Positions 52,141 through 62,398 of a stretch of DNA of 64,000 nucleotides are shown piece after piece (positions within the stretch are counted from its first letter, which is position 1; every line of letters starts with the position of its first letter). The position numbers and the translations under genes were made by a program. This DNA is from Limnohabitans sp. 2KL-1 (lineage in GTDB: Bacteria; Pseudomonadota; Gammaproteobacteria; Burkholderiales; Burkholderiaceae_C), in contig NZ_NESL01000005.1 in assembly GCF_003063435.1 (NCBI RefSeq), positions 140,357-204,356 on the forward strand. The letters run 5' to 3'. Under the pieces are notes generated by a model, which did no database searches, was not told where the DNA came from, and worked only from the letters and a program-made list of their open reading frames with translations.

Positions 52141-52845
52141 ATGGCTTTGTATCATCAGAAGATGAACCAGCACACATCAGGCAGCATGCCCAATACCCCA
52201 AAACGACAGCTTTTACTGGTTGAGGACCACCCTCTTTTTGCAGAGCAAATGACGGATGCCATCCACGGGCTGGAGGCGCCATGGCAGGTCATCGAATTCA
52301 GTGAGGGCCTGGCGGCCAAAGCGTGGGTGAACCAAAGTCACACCGCTTTTGACCTTGCCTTGGTCGATTTGGGCTTGCCCGATGTCAGCGGTATCGAGGT
52401 GATACGTGCTTGCCGTGAACGCTTTCCCGACATGCCCATTGTGGTGATTTCCGTGGTCGCATCGGAAGCGGCCGTATTGAACGCCATTGAAGCCGGGGCC
52501 AACGGCTACATCCTCAAAGATGAGTCGATTGAGGAGATCACCCAAGGCATCAAGCAAGTGCTCAATGGCGTTTACCCGCTGAGCCCTCGCTTGGCCAGGT
52601 TTTTGTTCAAGCAACTGTCCACACCGGCAGAAAAAAGAACCGAGCGCAGAGACATCAAACTTTCGCCCCGTGAACACGAAACATTGCAGTTTCTCTCCCA
52701 AGGGCTGAGTTACGACCAGGTGGCAGAAAGCATGGGCGTGACCTTGTCCACCGTGCAATCCAATGTGCGAAGCCTTTACCGCAAACTGAACGTCAAGTCT
52801 CAAGCCCAGGCGCTGGACATGGCGATCAACCACAAGTTACTTTGA
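52141..52845 (+). CDS. NarL/FixJ-family response regulator
   Basis: A protein of up to 234 residues with an N-terminal receiver domain (LLLVEDHPLF; phospho-acceptor Asp in DLALVDLGLPDVSG; Lys in YILKDESIEEI) and a C-terminal LuxR-type helix-turn-helix (LSPREHETLQFLSQGLSYDQ, MGVTLSTVQSNVRSLYRKLN). It should bind DNA as a phosphorylated dimer. ATGs at 52162 and 52186 are alternative starts; none has a strong ribosome site. Its last 9 bp overlap the 3' end of the opposing histidine-kinase gene. Nearby targets such as the hfa-like operon are plausible but unproven. Confidence 0.92.
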   Translation: MALYHQKMNQHTSGSMPNTPKRQLLLVEDHPLFAEQMTDAIHGLEAPWQVIEFSEGLAAKAWVNQSHTAFDLALVDLGLPDVSGIEVIRACRERFPDMPIVVISVVASEAAVLNAIEAGANGYILKDESIEEITQGIKQVLNGVYPLSPRLARFLFKQLSTPAEKRTERRDIKLSPREHETLQFLSQGLSYDQVAESMGVTLSTVQSNVRSLYRKLNVKSQAQALDMAINHKLL

Positions 52846-55080
52846 ATCCTGGTGGGCCAGGGCCGAGATGTTCGGCACCTTGAGCAAGATCTCGACGCCG
52901 GGTCGCTTGTCAATCAACTGGAACTCCCCACCCATTTCACGCGCACGGTACTGCATGTTGCTCAGGCCCCGACCTCGGGCAGCAGGCGGCAACATCCCCT
53001 GGCCATCATCGCGAACCGACAGTGTCAACACATCGTTCTCGACATCGAACTGTGCCCTGAACCACACATGTTGCGCGTGCGCATGCTTGAACGCATTGTT
53101 CAAAGCCTCCTGGACCAATCGAAGCGCTTGCAGGATTTTGCGGGGGGCCAGAGGCGGCAATCCTGTCAAACTCATCTGCCAGTGCAATTGGGGACCACTG
53201 CCAGCAAAACGCCTCTCCAGTCGGTGGTGCATGTCCACCAGTGCCTCCTCCAGCGTGATGTGGAGTTGCCCCAGCGTGTCCACCACCAGATGCAAATCGG
53301 CGGTGATTTCACGCAAAAATTCAGGGAACTGCTCAGGCCGTATGCGCCCTTTTTCAGCCATCATGCGCACACCGGCCAGTTGTGAACCGAAGCCATCGTG
53401 CATGTCCCGCAGCAACTGCTCACGCTCTTTCATGCGTGACTGTTCAATTTGCTGGCTCAGCAGCTCTGCGCGAATACGCTCCGACTCCTCTTTGGACTTG
53501 ACCACGTCGGTTTGATCAACCAACACCCCTTCGATCACAATCGACCCATCGGGCAAAGCCCGCGACACCGCTTCAGTGCTGACCCAGCGCATCTCTGCGC
53601 CCGGCGGAAAGATGCGAAATTCCCTGGAGTACTTTTCCCGATCAGCGGGCCGCGTGGTGATGAACTGGTTCCAGTTGGCCCAAGCATCCACGTGCAGGAT
53701 TTCCAGAAAACAATTCGGATCGGCCAACAAATCTTTGCGAAGCAACCCCGTCAATTCCAGAAAGCGCTGGCTGACAAAAAGAAATTCCCCGCGTCTGGCG
53801 CCCGGCCGATAGATCAGGGTGTAAGTGCCCACGGGAATGTTTTCTGTGACCTCGTAAGCCATGCGCTCGGCAGCTCGGCGCTGCAGCTGGGCGCGATCTT
53901 CTCTGGACTGCTTGAGTGAAGTGGCCAAATTGCGAATCAACAACGTTCCCAGGGTCACCAGCATGGCGCTGTAGCTGTATGGGAAGAAGAAAGTACCCTC
54001 AAACTCTGTTCGACCCACCAGACGCAACCAATCGAAAATACCCGAAAACACCAGCACCAAAGACATCCCGATGGTGATGATCTTCATGGGACTTCGCGAC
54101 TGCAAAGCCCAGCGAATGGCACTGACCACCAAGGTGACGCCAGAAATCAAAAACACCAGCAGCAAAAATAAAAACAAAGGCCGATAGACCCCACTGAGGC
54201 CAATGATGATGGGGCCGAAAATGGCCAAAGACAGCAAAGCCACGATCATCCATCTTTGCAATTTTTCAAACAAGGACAGCATGGTGAGCACGGCCATGGG
54301 GGTTGCAAACAAGCGCGAGGTGAACACCAACCAAATGAACGCCTCCACACTGATCACCGGACGGCTGACGGTCAGGTTGAGCAGACCAATGGCGTGCGCC
54401 AGGCAACACAGGCCGAACCACAGGTAAGCCAGCTCCTTGCGCAAAATGAAATACACAGCCAAAGACAACAGCCCAAACACCGCACTGATCCATCCCAGCC
54501 CCGCCAGAAATTCGATCTTGAACCATTGGATAAGACGGTAGCTGTTTTGGTAGAGGTCCTCTACTTCACCAATTTGCACCGGCGACAAGCCATTGGTTTG
54601 TCGTGCATTGGCATAGATTTCAAACTCAATGACGTTGTCTCCCGCCTGCCAGACACTGAGCGGCGTGCTGAAAAGATTGGGTTTGTGCAGGCAACGCAGT
54701 TGCTCAAGACGGCCTTGATCGCAGCTGTTGATGTACTGTCCATTGATGTACAAGGCCCCGGACAGGCTCATCTTCGAGACAAAGATGCCCAAAGGCGTCT
54801 GGGGTGCCTGCGGCAACTGCACAATCATGCGGTAACGGACCCGGCTGCCTTGTGGCAAAAAATCCTGCGCCTCCAAGACATCCGGAAGCTGAACCGCGCG
54901 CCGGCCAGCCAATCCGTTCAACTCCGCTTGGTTGATGACCCAATCTTTGGACGACGAGGCCGAGGCATCTTTGTAAAGAAAAATGCACAGCCAAGACATC
55001 AGCAAAAGCACCGCCGCATACACACCACGGCGCAGCGTCAGGGGTTTTGCCAAATCAGAAGCTTTGAAATTAACCAACAT
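52837..55080 (-). CDS. Membrane sensor histidine kinase (7TM-type, PAS, HisKA_3)
   Basis: A protein of about 747 residues. Order of parts: one N-terminal helix, an extracytoplasmic beta-rich domain of about 150 residues (VSKMSLSGALYINGQYINSC) similar to 7TMR-DISM/jelly-roll sensors, about seven membrane helices, a PAS-like domain (IPVGTYTLIYRPGARRGEFL), a HisKA_3 dimerisation helix with phospho-accepting His in LLRDMHDGFGSQLAGVRMM, and an HATPase (RLVQEALNNAFKHAHAQHVW, SVRDDGQGMLPPAARGRGLS). This is the NarX/DegS-type kinase class that pairs with NarL regulators, matching the neighbouring regulator. ATG 55080 is preferred to the GTG two codons upstream. Confidence 0.9.
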   Translation of the reverse strand: MLVNFKASDLAKPLTLRRGVYAAVLLLMSWLCIFLYKDASASSSKDWVINQAELNGLAGRRAVQLPDVLEAQDFLPQGSRVRYRMIVQLPQAPQTPLGIFVSKMSLSGALYINGQYINSCDQGRLEQLRCLHKPNLFSTPLSVWQAGDNVIEFEIYANARQTNGLSPVQIGEVEDLYQNSYRLIQWFKIEFLAGLGWISAVFGLLSLAVYFILRKELAYLWFGLCCLAHAIGLLNLTVSRPVISVEAFIWLVFTSRLFATPMAVLTMLSLFEKLQRWMIVALLSLAIFGPIIIGLSGVYRPLFLFLLLVFLISGVTLVVSAIRWALQSRSPMKIITIGMSLVLVFSGIFDWLRLVGRTEFEGTFFFPYSYSAMLVTLGTLLIRNLATSLKQSREDRAQLQRRAAERMAYEVTENIPVGTYTLIYRPGARRGEFLFVSQRFLELTGLLRKDLLADPNCFLEILHVDAWANWNQFITTRPADREKYSREFRIFPPGAEMRWVSTEAVSRALPDGSIVIEGVLVDQTDVVKSKEESERIRAELLSQQIEQSRMKEREQLLRDMHDGFGSQLAGVRMMAEKGRIRPEQFPEFLREITADLHLVVDTLGQLHITLEEALVDMHHRLERRFAGSGPQLHWQMSLTGLPPLAPRKILQALRLVQEALNNAFKHAHAQHVWFRAQFDVENDVLTLSVRDDGQGMLPPAARGRGLSNMQYRAREMGGEFQLIDKRPGVEILLKVPNISALAHQDSK

Positions 55081-55315
55081 GGACACGATGTTAGCGCCTG
55101 TCGATCAGGCTGGCGTCTTGGCTACTGCTTGGATGTGGCGACCATCGCCTCTGCGGATCGCGTGAATGCCAGGCCATGCCCAGCCGATCACGCCAGTTGC
55201 GCCCACATTCGCAACGACCGACACACTGTTGCAACCATGGACTTGGGCTGCCAAAGGATGTTTCAGAGGCCCACCACAGCCAGCGTGACCTGCGCCGACA
55301 TTTGAAGCACAAAGT

Positions 55316-55349
55316 AAAAACCCCGCTGAATAATTGCATTCAGCGGGGG
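55316..55349 (-). terminator. Rho-independent terminator of tRNA-Ser
   Basis: Minus-strand stem CCCCGCTGAA / TTCAGCGGGG (arms 55339-55348 and 55321-55330) with an 8-nt loop, followed by TTTTT. It begins 6 bp after the tRNA 3' end. Confidence 0.92.
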
Positions 55350-55354
55350 CTTAC

Positions 55355-55447
55355 TGGCGGAAACGGAGGGATTCGAACCCTCGATGAGGCTCTACACCCC
55401 ATACTCCCTTAGCAGGGGAGCACCTTCGGCCACTCGGTCACGTTTCC
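55355..55447 (-). tRNA. tRNA-Ser (anticodon GCT)
   Basis: A 93-nt serine tRNA with encoded CCA. The acceptor GGAAACG pairs with CGTTTCC; the anticodon loop CTGCTAA lies between CTCCC and GGGAG and reads AGC/AGU codons. The long variable arm typical of tRNA-Ser and the T-loop GGTTCGAATCC are present. It sits 18 bp after lysC, with its own promoter and terminator. Confidence 0.97.
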
Positions 55448-55457
55448 AGTGGGTCAA

Positions 55458-55463
55458 ATTATA
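55458..55463 (-). promoter_or_regulatory. -10 element for tRNA-Ser
   Basis: A consensus TATAAT on the minus strand lies 10 bp before the mature tRNA 5' end. The matching -35 would fall inside the lysC 3' end (about 55481-55486, TTCGAT) and is weak. Confidence 0.6.
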
Positions 55464-55465
55464 GC

Positions 55466-56728
55466 TTACGCTTGGTCCAGATCGAAGGCTTTGTGCAGTG
55501 CGCGCACGGCCAATTCCATGTATTTTTCATCGATCACGACCGAGGTCTTGATTTCAGAGGTGGAAATCATCTGGATGTTGATGCCCTCTTCGCTCAAGCT
55601 GCGGAACATCTTGCTGGCCACGCCCACATGGCTGCGCATGCCGATGCCGACGATGGACACTTTGCAGATCTTGGCGTCGCCCGATACTTCTGCTGCACCC
55701 AGTGCGGGCAAGACTTTTTCCTTGAGCAAGTCAATGGTCTTGGCGTAGTCGTTGCGGTGCACGGTGAAGCTGAAGTCGGTCTTGCCGTCTTTGCTCAGGT
55801 TCTGGATGATCACGTCGACTTCGATGTTGGCGTCGGCCACAGCACCCAAGATTTGGTAAGCAATGCCAGGCTTGTCGGGCACGCCCAACACAGAGATTTT
55901 GGCTTCGTCGCGGTTGAATGCGATGCCGGAAACGACGGCTTGTTCCATTTGTTCGTCTTCCTCAAAAGTGATCAGGGTGCCGGAGGCGGCTTCTTCGTTG
56001 ATGTCGATGTCCCAGGGCGTGAAGCTCGACAGCACGCGCATGGGCACTTTGTATTTGCCTGCAAATTCGACCGAGCGGATTTGCAAAACCTTGGAGCCCA
56101 GCGACGCCATTTCAAGCATCTCTTCAAAGCTCACGGTCTGCAGGCGGCGCGCTTCGGGCACCACACGGGGGTCGGTGGTGTAGACGCCGTCGACATCGGT
56201 GTAGATCAGGCATTCGTCGGCTTTGAGGGCTGCGGCCACGGCCACGGCCGAGGTGTCAGAGCCGCCACGGCCGAGCGTGGTGATGTTGCCGTTGTCGTCC
56301 ACACCCTGGAAACCCGTGATGATCACGACTTTGCCAGCGTTCAGGTCGCCACGCACACGCACGTCGTCGATCGACTCGATGCGGGCTTTGGTGAAGGCGC
56401 TGTTGGTTTTGATGGCGACTTGCCAGCCTGCGTAGCTGACCGAAGGCTGGCCTTCGGATTGCAGGGCAATGGCCAGCAAGGCCGATGAAACTTGCTCGCC
56501 TGTGGAGGCCAGCATGTCGAGTTCGCGGCTGTAGGCATCGCCGGGTTTGGCGGGGGCCAACTCTTTGGCCAGGCCCAGCAAACGGTTGGTCTCGCCGCTC
56601 ATGGCGCTGGGGACCACCACGATCTGGTGGCCAGCGCGCGCCCATTTGGCCACGCGCTTGGCGACATTGCGAATGCGCTCGGTCGAGCCCATCGAAGTGC
56701 CGCCGTATTTGTGAACGATCAAAGCCAT
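55466..56728 (-). CDS. lysC: Aspartate kinase
   Basis: A 420-residue aspartokinase, which phosphorylates aspartate at the entry to Lys, Thr, Met and diaminopimelate synthesis. The kinase domain shows [50 protein letters not shown] and [13 protein letters not shown]. Two C-terminal ACT domains ([20 protein letters not shown] and [20 protein letters not shown]) imply feedback control by lysine/threonine. ATG 56728 gives the usual length; the longer open frame upstream lacks conservation. Confidence 0.97.
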   Translation of the reverse strand: MALIVHKYGGTSMGSTERIRNVAKRVAKWARAGHQIVVVPSAMSGETNRLLGLAKELAPAKPGDAYSRELDMLASTGEQVSSALLAIALQSEGQPSVSYAGWQVAIKTNSAFTKARIESIDDVRVRGDLNAGKVVIITGFQGVDDNGNITTLGRGGSDTSAVAVAAALKADECLIYTDVDGVYTTDPRVVPEARRLQTVSFEEMLEMASLGSKVLQIRSVEFAGKYKVPMRVLSSFTPWDIDINEEAASGTLITFEEDEQMEQAVVSGIAFNRDEAKISVLGVPDKPGIAYQILGAVADANIEVDVIIQNLSKDGKTDFSFTVHRNDYAKTIDLLKEKVLPALGAAEVSGDAKICKVSIVGIGMRSHVGVASKMFRSLSEEGINIQMISTSEIKTSVVIDEKYMELAVRALHKAFDLDQA

Positions 56729-56876
56729 GTTGTAGTTCTGAAGAGAAGAGGGAAAGCGGGCACCGGCATGATGCGCCAGCGCCGCCAACGGTTGAAGCAG
56801 GTTTGCACCCGAAAAAACCCGCTGATTGTACCAACCGGACTGACGCCTTCTTGACCCGGAACAGGCCGGTGCCAGC

Positions 56877-57815
56877 TCACTGCCAATGCAACCGCCCACC
56901 CTGACGCGTCACATGGCCGCTGCCCACCTTCAGATGCAAACGGTGTCCCCGGGTGGTGCAGGCCCGGATTTGCCGGATCAACTCGTTCAATTGCGCCGTG
57001 CTGGGCGTGGTCTGGTGGTGCCTGCGCAGCCAGTGCCGCAGCACCAGCGCCTGCCGGGCGCTGCTCAGTTGTTGCAAGGCCCGGATGTCAGGGGGCACGC
57101 CCACCACCGTCAGGTCTTGCTGCGCCACTTCATCGAGCACCTCCTGCGCCTGTGCAGCATGGGCAGCGCTGCGGGCAAAAGTCTCCCGAAACGCGGGCAA
57201 GGCTTCGGCCAGTGCAGGCAGCAAGCGGGCGCGGATGCGGTTGCGGGTGAATTGCTCGTCGGTGTTGGTCGGGTCGTCCACCCAGGCTTGCCCACGCATC
57301 TGCAGCCATGCGCGCAAGTCACGGCCCGGCACACCCAACAAGGGTCTGTGCCAGCGCAAGCCCAAGCGTTCGGCCCGGCTGGGCATGCTGGCCAGGCCAG
57401 GCAAGCCCGCCCCCCGCGACAAGGCCAGCAACAATGTCTCGACCTGGTCATCGGCATGCTGAGCCAGCGCCACGTCGCCAACATCAGGCCACTCGGACTG
57501 CACCGCTTCGGCCAGCGCACGGTAGCGGGCCAGTCTGGCCGCGTCTTCAGGGCTTTGGCCAGGCGCATGACCGGCCTGCACCCGGCGCACCGCCAGCGGC
57601 ACACCCAGTTGTGCGCACAGCGCACGGCAATGCGCCTCAAAACCGTCAGCGGCCGCTTGCAAACCGTGGTGGATGTGCACCGCCCTCACCTGCCCCGGCC
57701 AGCGCAGTGCACAAGCCAGCAGCAGCGCCGTCGAATCGGCCCCGCCACTGAAGGCCACCGCAAAAGGAAGGCCCGGGCTGAAATCAGCCAGGGCCTGTTC
57801 AAGGGATTGCGCCAT
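56877..57815 (-). CDS. tilS: tRNA(Ile)-lysidine synthase
   Basis: A 312-residue TilS, which converts C34 of tRNA-Ile(CAU) to lysidine so that it reads AUA. The P-loop is FAVAFSGGADSTALLLA; other family marks are VRAVHIHHGLQ, LAQHADDQVETLLLALSRGAGL and RPLLGVPGRDLRAWL. It is shorter than E. coli TilS (432), lacking most of the C-terminal tRNA-binding domain, a form common in related bacteria. It lies 27 bp after accA and upstream of lysC. Confidence 0.93.
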   Translation of the reverse strand: MAQSLEQALADFSPGLPFAVAFSGGADSTALLLACALRWPGQVRAVHIHHGLQAAADGFEAHCRALCAQLGVPLAVRRVQAGHAPGQSPEDAARLARYRALAEAVQSEWPDVGDVALAQHADDQVETLLLALSRGAGLPGLASMPSRAERLGLRWHRPLLGVPGRDLRAWLQMRGQAWVDDPTNTDEQFTRNRIRARLLPALAEALPAFRETFARSAAHAAQAQEVLDEVAQQDLTVVGVPPDIRALQQLSSARQALVLRHWLRRHHQTTPSTAQLNELIRQIRACTTRGHRLHLKVGSGHVTRQGGRLHWQ

Positions 57816-57842
57816 GTGTGGAGCCCTGATGGCTCACCTCAT

Positions 57843-58817
57843 TTACTTGCCCGCTTTGGTGTCGGTGAAGCGGCCGTAGCTGTTCAGGCGTTCGTAGCGG
57901 CGCTCCAGCAACTCTTTGGGCTTGAGATCGGCCACCTGACGCCAGGCATCGCCCAGAGCGCGCTTGAGGAAAGACACCATCTGCTCGGGGTCGCGGTGGG
58001 CGCCGCCAACGGGCTCATTGACGATCTTGTCGACCAGGTTCAGGGCTTTGAGGCGGTGGGCGGTGATGCCCAACGCTTCAGCCGCCACTTCGGCTTTCTC
58101 GCCGGTTTTCCACAAGATCGAGGCACAGCCTTCGGGGCTGATCACCGAATACACGGAATATTGCAGCATCAGCACCTGATCGGCCACCGAAATGGCCAGC
58201 GCGCCGCCGGAGCCACCTTCACCAATGATGGTCGTGATGATCGGCACCTCGAGCTGGGCCATTTCAAAAATATTGCGCCCGATGGCTTCGGACTGGCCGC
58301 GCTCCTCGGCGTCGATGCCGGGGTAAGCGCCGGGCGTGTCGACAAAGGTGAACACCGGCAGCTTGAACTTCTCGGCGGTTTTCATCAGGCGCAGGGCTTT
58401 GCGGTAGCCCTCGGGCTTGCTCATGCCAAAGTTGCGCAGGGTGCGCTCTTTGGTGTCGCGGCCTTTTTGCTGCCCCAGCACCATGCAAGCTTGACCATTG
58501 AAGCGGGCCAGACCGCCCACAATCGACAGGTCATCGGCAAAGTGGCGGTCGCCGTGCATCTCGACAAAATCGGTGAAGATGCCGTTGATGTAGTCCAGCG
58601 TGTAAGGGCGCTCGGGATGGCGCGAAATTTTGGTGACCTGCCAAGGCGTCAGGTCGCTGTAGATGTCTTTGGTCAGCTGCTGGCTTTTCTTGCTCAGCTG
58701 GTCGATCTCAGTGGTGATGTCCACCGCCGACTCGCTTTGCACATAGCGCAGCTCTTCGATCTTGGCTTCGAGTTCGGCAACAGGTTGCTCAAAGTCGAGA
58801 AAGGTTCTTTTGGCCAA
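57843..58817 (-). CDS. accA: Acetyl-CoA carboxylase carboxyltransferase subunit alpha
   Basis: A 324-residue AccA, forming with AccD the carboxyltransferase that makes malonyl-CoA for fatty-acid synthesis. It has the expected N-terminal helix ([20 protein letters not shown]), the crotonase-type core [20 protein letters not shown] / [20 protein letters not shown], and [11 protein letters not shown]. Length matches E. coli (319). The carboxyltransferase-beta gene is not in the window, as is usual. Confidence 0.98.
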   Translation of the reverse strand: MAKRTFLDFEQPVAELEAKIEELRYVQSESAVDITTEIDQLSKKSQQLTKDIYSDLTPWQVTKISRHPERPYTLDYINGIFTDFVEMHGDRHFADDLSIVGGLARFNGQACMVLGQQKGRDTKERTLRNFGMSKPEGYRKALRLMKTAEKFKLPVFTFVDTPGAYPGIDAEERGQSEAIGRNIFEMAQLEVPIITTIIGEGGSGGALAISVADQVLMLQYSVYSVISPEGCASILWKTGEKAEVAAEALGITAHRLKALNLVDKIVNEPVGGAHRDPEQMVSFLKRALGDAWRQVADLKPKELLERRYERLNSYGRFTDTKAGK

Positions 58818-58870
58818 GTTTTACTCCTCTGAAAATGTCCAGGCCGGCTTGCGCCCGCCATGTAATACGC

Positions 58871-59518
58871 TCAATACGCCACGGGCACGGGGTCCAGCGA
58901 GCGCCAAATATACCAAGTTGCCACGGTGCAGTACGGGCTCCAGGCCTGCGCCACCTCGCGGGCGTCGCTGCGGCTGACCGGCTCGCCCGAAAAATAGCCC
59001 TGACTGATGCCGTTGATCAGCCCGACATCGTCGAGCGGCAGCACATTGGGCCGCATCAGGTAAAAAATCAGGAACATCTCTGCCGTCCAGCGGCCAATGC
59101 CTCGGATCGCGACCAGCTCCTCGATGATGGTCTCGTCGTCCATGTCATGCCAGTTTTTGACATGCACCGTGCCATTGCTGAAATGCAAGGCCAGATCAAC
59201 CAGGTATTCCACCTTGCGGGCCGACAGCCCGGCGGCGCGCATGTCGTCCACCTTGAGCTTGAGCACCGCAGCGGGCGTCAGGCGTTTGGTCAGCGCCGAG
59301 AACTTGTCCCAGACCGACTGCGCGGCCTTGACCGAAATCTGCTGGCCCACGATGGAGCGCGCCAGCGTGACAAAGGCATCGCCCCGCGTCTCCAGCATGG
59401 CATCGCCAAACTGGGGGATCAGCTTTTTCATCACCCGGTCTTTTTTGGCCAGGTGCGCGCAGGCTTGCGCCCAATATTCGGGGGTGACCGGGGTCACAGC
59501 AGTGGCAACTGCGCTCAC
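58871..59518 (-). CDS. HhH-GPD DNA glycosylase (3-methyladenine glycosylase 2 type)
   Basis: A 215-residue base-excision repair glycosylase of the AlkA/MAG1-like branch. It shows [20 protein letters not shown], the helix-hairpin-helix [20 protein letters not shown] and the catalytic Asp in [13 protein letters not shown]. It lacks the N-terminal domain of E. coli AlkA, as do yeast Mag1-like bacterial enzymes. Its start overlaps the cysS stop by 4 bp, so the two are translationally coupled. Confidence 0.92.
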   Translation of the reverse strand: MSAVATAVTPVTPEYWAQACAHLAKKDRVMKKLIPQFGDAMLETRGDAFVTLARSIVGQQISVKAAQSVWDKFSALTKRLTPAAVLKLKVDDMRAAGLSARKVEYLVDLALHFSNGTVHVKNWHDMDDETIIEELVAIRGIGRWTAEMFLIFYLMRPNVLPLDDVGLINGISQGYFSGEPVSRSDAREVAQAWSPYCTVATWYIWRSLDPVPVAY

Positions 59519-60900
59519 TGGGCGGCCTCCCAGGTCGTGCCTGCGGCAGAGTCCTTGAGCACAATGCCCCGGGCCAGCAAGTCGTTGCGGATACGGTCGG
59601 CTTCGGCAAAGTTTTGGGCTTTTTTGGCGTCTGCTCGTGCCTGGATTTGCGCCTGAATGTCGGCTTCGTCCAGTCCAGCACCGGACTGCAAAAAAGTGGT
59701 CGGGTCGGTTTGCAGCAAACCCAGCACACCACCGAGCGCCTTGAGCAAGCCGGCGCGTTCGGCCGAGCCACTGCGGTTGACCTCACTGGCCAGCTCAAAC
59801 AACACCGCCACCGCCTCGGGCGTGCCAAAGTCTTCGTCCATCGCCGCCTTGAAACGGGCGGCCATGGGCTCGGTCCAGTCGATGGTCACGTCAGCGGGCG
59901 GCACAGCTTGCAGCGCGGTGTACAGGCGTTTCAACGCCCCCTTGGCGTCGTTCAGGTGCACATCGCTGTAGTTGAGCGGGCTGCGGTAGTGGCTGCGCAC
60001 CACAAAAAAGCGCACCGTCTCGGCATCAAACACCTTGAGCACATCACGGATGGTGAAGAAATTGCCCAGGCTCTTGGACATCTTTTCGTTGTCCACATTG
60101 ATGAAGCCGTTGTGCATCCAGAAATGGGCAAACGGCTGGCCGTTCGCGCCCTCGCTTTGGGCAATCTCGTTTTCGTGGTGCGGAAACTGCAAATCGGCGC
60201 CGCCGCCATGGATGTCAAAGGTCTGGCCCAACAGCTCGCAGGCCATGGCGGAGCACTCAATGTGCCAGCCGGGGCGACCCGAGCCAAAAGCGCTGTCCCA
60301 TTTGGCATCGCCAGGTTCACTGGCTTTGGCGCTTTTCCACAGCACAAAATCCAGCGGATCGTGTTTGCCACCTTCTTCGGTGTTCACGGCCACACGTTCA
60401 CCCGCGTTCAACTCATCAAGCGACTTGCCCGACAACTTGCCGTAGCCAGGAAACTTGCGGACCGCGTAATTCACATCGCCGTTGCCCGCACGGTAAGCCA
60501 GGCCTTTTTGTTCCAGCGTGCCGATCATGCTCAGCATCTGGGGCACGTAATCGGTGGCACGCGGCTCGTGCTGAGGGCGCTGCACGCCCAGAGCATCGGC
60601 ATCTTCGTGCAGGGCATCGATCATGCGGTCGGTCAGGTGGCGGATGGTTTCGCCGTTGTCCAGTGCACGTTTGATGATCTTGTCGTCGATGTCCGTGATG
60701 TTGCGGACATAAGTCACCCGCAGGCCACTGGCCTTGAGCCAGCGCTGCACCACATCGAATGCGATCATCGAGCGGGCGTGGCCCAAGTGGCACAGGTCAT
60801 AGACCGTCATGCCGCAGACGTACATGCGCACATGGCCCGGCTCGGCGGGCGAAAACTCGGAAACAGCACGCGTGAGTGTGTTGAAAATGCGCAGACTCAT
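59515..60900 (-). CDS. cysS: Cysteine--tRNA ligase
   Basis: A 461-residue class I cysteinyl-tRNA synthetase. Visible are the zinc/HIGH region [19 protein letters not shown], further zinc ligands in [14 protein letters not shown] and [20 protein letters not shown], and the KMSKS loop in [18 protein letters not shown]. The C-terminal tRNA-binding helices are present. It is the first gene of the cysS / glycosylase / accA / tilS / lysC minus-strand series. Confidence 0.98.
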   Translation of the reverse strand: MSLRIFNTLTRAVSEFSPAEPGHVRMYVCGMTVYDLCHLGHARSMIAFDVVQRWLKASGLRVTYVRNITDIDDKIIKRALDNGETIRHLTDRMIDALHEDADALGVQRPQHEPRATDYVPQMLSMIGTLEQKGLAYRAGNGDVNYAVRKFPGYGKLSGKSLDELNAGERVAVNTEEGGKHDPLDFVLWKSAKASEPGDAKWDSAFGSGRPGWHIECSAMACELLGQTFDIHGGGADLQFPHHENEIAQSEGANGQPFAHFWMHNGFINVDNEKMSKSLGNFFTIRDVLKVFDAETVRFFVVRSHYRSPLNYSDVHLNDAKGALKRLYTALQAVPPADVTIDWTEPMAARFKAAMDEDFGTPEAVAVLFELASEVNRSGSAERAGLLKALGGVLGLLQTDPTTFLQSGAGLDEADIQAQIQARADAKKAQNFAEADRIRNDLLARGIVLKDSAAGTTWEAAQ

Positions 60901-61127
60901 GTCAGATCAAGCTTTGGAATACAAAAACCATCCCGCAAAGCGCCAAGGCTTGCAGGCAGAAAAACAGGGCATTCGAACCCCGGGACGGCGGCCGTAGACG
61001 GGGGCTGCAGGTCTTAGGGCGGGGGGCAGGAGGCACAGATGGCCTCCGCTACAATGGCCGTCCAGTATATCCCCGCCGCGCGGCCATTGAACCGCTTCCG
61101 GCCTCTGAACTTCCAAAACACCCCCGC
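60901..61127. promoter_or_regulatory. Divergent intergenic region with possible -10 for the TPR gene
   Basis: The 227-bp gap separates cysS from the plus-strand TPR gene. TACAAT at 61050-61055 is a reasonable sigma-70 -10 for the plus strand, but no good -35 is seen 17 bp upstream. The cysS promoter could not be pinpointed. Confidence 0.4.
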
Positions 61128-61640
61128 ATGCGCCTGCTTCGCCCGTTCGCCCTGACCTGTGCCTTGCTGACGTTTTGCGCGCTGGCCCGGGCCGACCTGT
61201 ACACCGACGTGGACAAACTGATCCAGTCCGGCCAATGGCAAAACGCCCGCGAACAGGCCCAGGCCCGGCTCAAGACCGCCCCCACCGACCCACAGATGCG
61301 CCTGCTGCTCAGCCGCATCCAGGATGCACAGGGCCAGCCCGATGCGGCGCTCGATACACTGCAAACCCTGACCCGCGATTTCCCCGAGTTGCCGGAGCCA
61401 CACAACAACCTGGCCGCCCTGCTGGTGCGTCAAAATCGACTGAGTGAAGCCCTGACCGCCCTCGAAGCGGCCATCCAGGCCCGCCCCGATTACGCGCTGG
61501 CACTGGAAAATCTGGGCGATGTGCATGCGGCGCTGGCCGCCCAGGCTTATGCCCGGGCAGCAGCGGCAGCGCCCACCCAGCCCCGGGCCAAAAACAAGCA
61601 AGGGGTGCTGGAGCAGATGCTCAAAACCCAGGCCCCCTGA
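61128..61640 (+). CDS. Periplasmic TPR protein
   Basis: A 170-residue exported protein with signal peptide (RPFALTCALLTFCALARA) and three to four TPR units covering nearly the whole mature chain (VDKLIQSGQWQNAREQAQAR, DAALDTLQTLTRDFPELPEP, EALTALEAAIQARPDYALAL). It probably mediates protein contacts in the periplasm. It leads a same-strand group with two cyclophilins and lpxH, suggesting a link with envelope protein folding. Confidence 0.85.
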   Translation: MRLLRPFALTCALLTFCALARADLYTDVDKLIQSGQWQNAREQAQARLKTAPTDPQMRLLLSRIQDAQGQPDAALDTLQTLTRDFPELPEPHNNLAALLVRQNRLSEALTALEAAIQARPDYALALENLGDVHAALAAQAYARAAAAAPTQPRAKNKQGVLEQMLKTQAP

Positions 61641-61686
61641 CCCGTCCCCCAACGGACGGTCACCACCCTTACCTGAAAGCCGCGCC

Positions 61687-62394
61687 ATGAACCGCTCCCG
61701 CTTTTTCCGATACGCCCGCCGTTTTCTGGCGACCTCTTTGGTGATGGCGATGGCCTGGCCGCAAGTGAATGCCCAGACAGCGCCCACCTCAGCGGCCAAC
61801 GTCAGCAAAGTGCGCATCAGCACCTCAGCAGGCGACATCGAAGCCGAGCTGTACGCCGACAAAGCTCCCAAAACCGTGGCCAACTTTTTGCAATACGCCC
61901 GCGACAAACACTACGAAGGCACGATTTTTCACCGCGTGATTGCCGGCTTCATGGTGCAAGGCGGCGGCTACGATGCCCAATACAAAGAGAAGAAAACCCG
62001 CGCACCCGTGCAACACGAAGGCCGCCAGGCCCTGGCCGCCGGCTTGAAAAACACCACCGGCACGCTGGCCATGGCGCGCACCAACGACCCGCAATCGGCA
62101 ACCTCGCAGTTTTTCATCAACGTGGTGGACAACGCCTTTCTCGACCCCACGCCCATCCCCGATGGCGACCCGGTGGCCAAATTTGAATACCAGGGCCGCG
62201 TTTACGAAAACGTCGCCCGCGCCCAGCTGCTGGGTGCGACCCAGCTGTATGGCTACACCGTTTTTGGCAAAGTCACGTCCGGCATGGACGTGGTCCAAAA
62301 AATCCGCACCACCCCCACCGGGTCGGGCGGTCCTTTTCCCTCCGATGTTCCCAAAACACCGGTCCTCATCCAATCCATCACTTTGTTGAAGTAA
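61687..62394 (+). CDS. ppiA: Periplasmic cyclophilin-type peptidyl-prolyl isomerase
   Basis: A 235-residue cyclophilin with signal peptide ([14 protein letters not shown]) and full PPIase core: [40 protein letters not shown] (catalytic Arg in FHRVI), [12 protein letters not shown] and [15 protein letters not shown]. It accelerates proline isomerisation in exported proteins. ATG 61687 is the start; the frame upstream lies in the TPR gene. The cytoplasmic paralogue begins 4 bp after the stop. Confidence 0.92.
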   Translation: MNRSRFFRYARRFLATSLVMAMAWPQVNAQTAPTSAANVSKVRISTSAGDIEAELYADKAPKTVANFLQYARDKHYEGTIFHRVIAGFMVQGGGYDAQYKEKKTRAPVQHEGRQALAAGLKNTTGTLAMARTNDPQSATSQFFINVVDNAFLDPTPIPDGDPVAKFEYQGRVYENVARAQLLGATQLYGYTVFGKVTSGMDVVQKIRTTPTGSGGPFPSDVPKTPVLIQSITLLK

Positions 62395-62398
62395 CACC

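Noticed and set aside
60965..60985. ATTCGAACCCC motif like a tRNA T-loop upstream of cysS.
   Set aside because: No T-stem, anticodon arm or acceptor pairing can be built on either strand.
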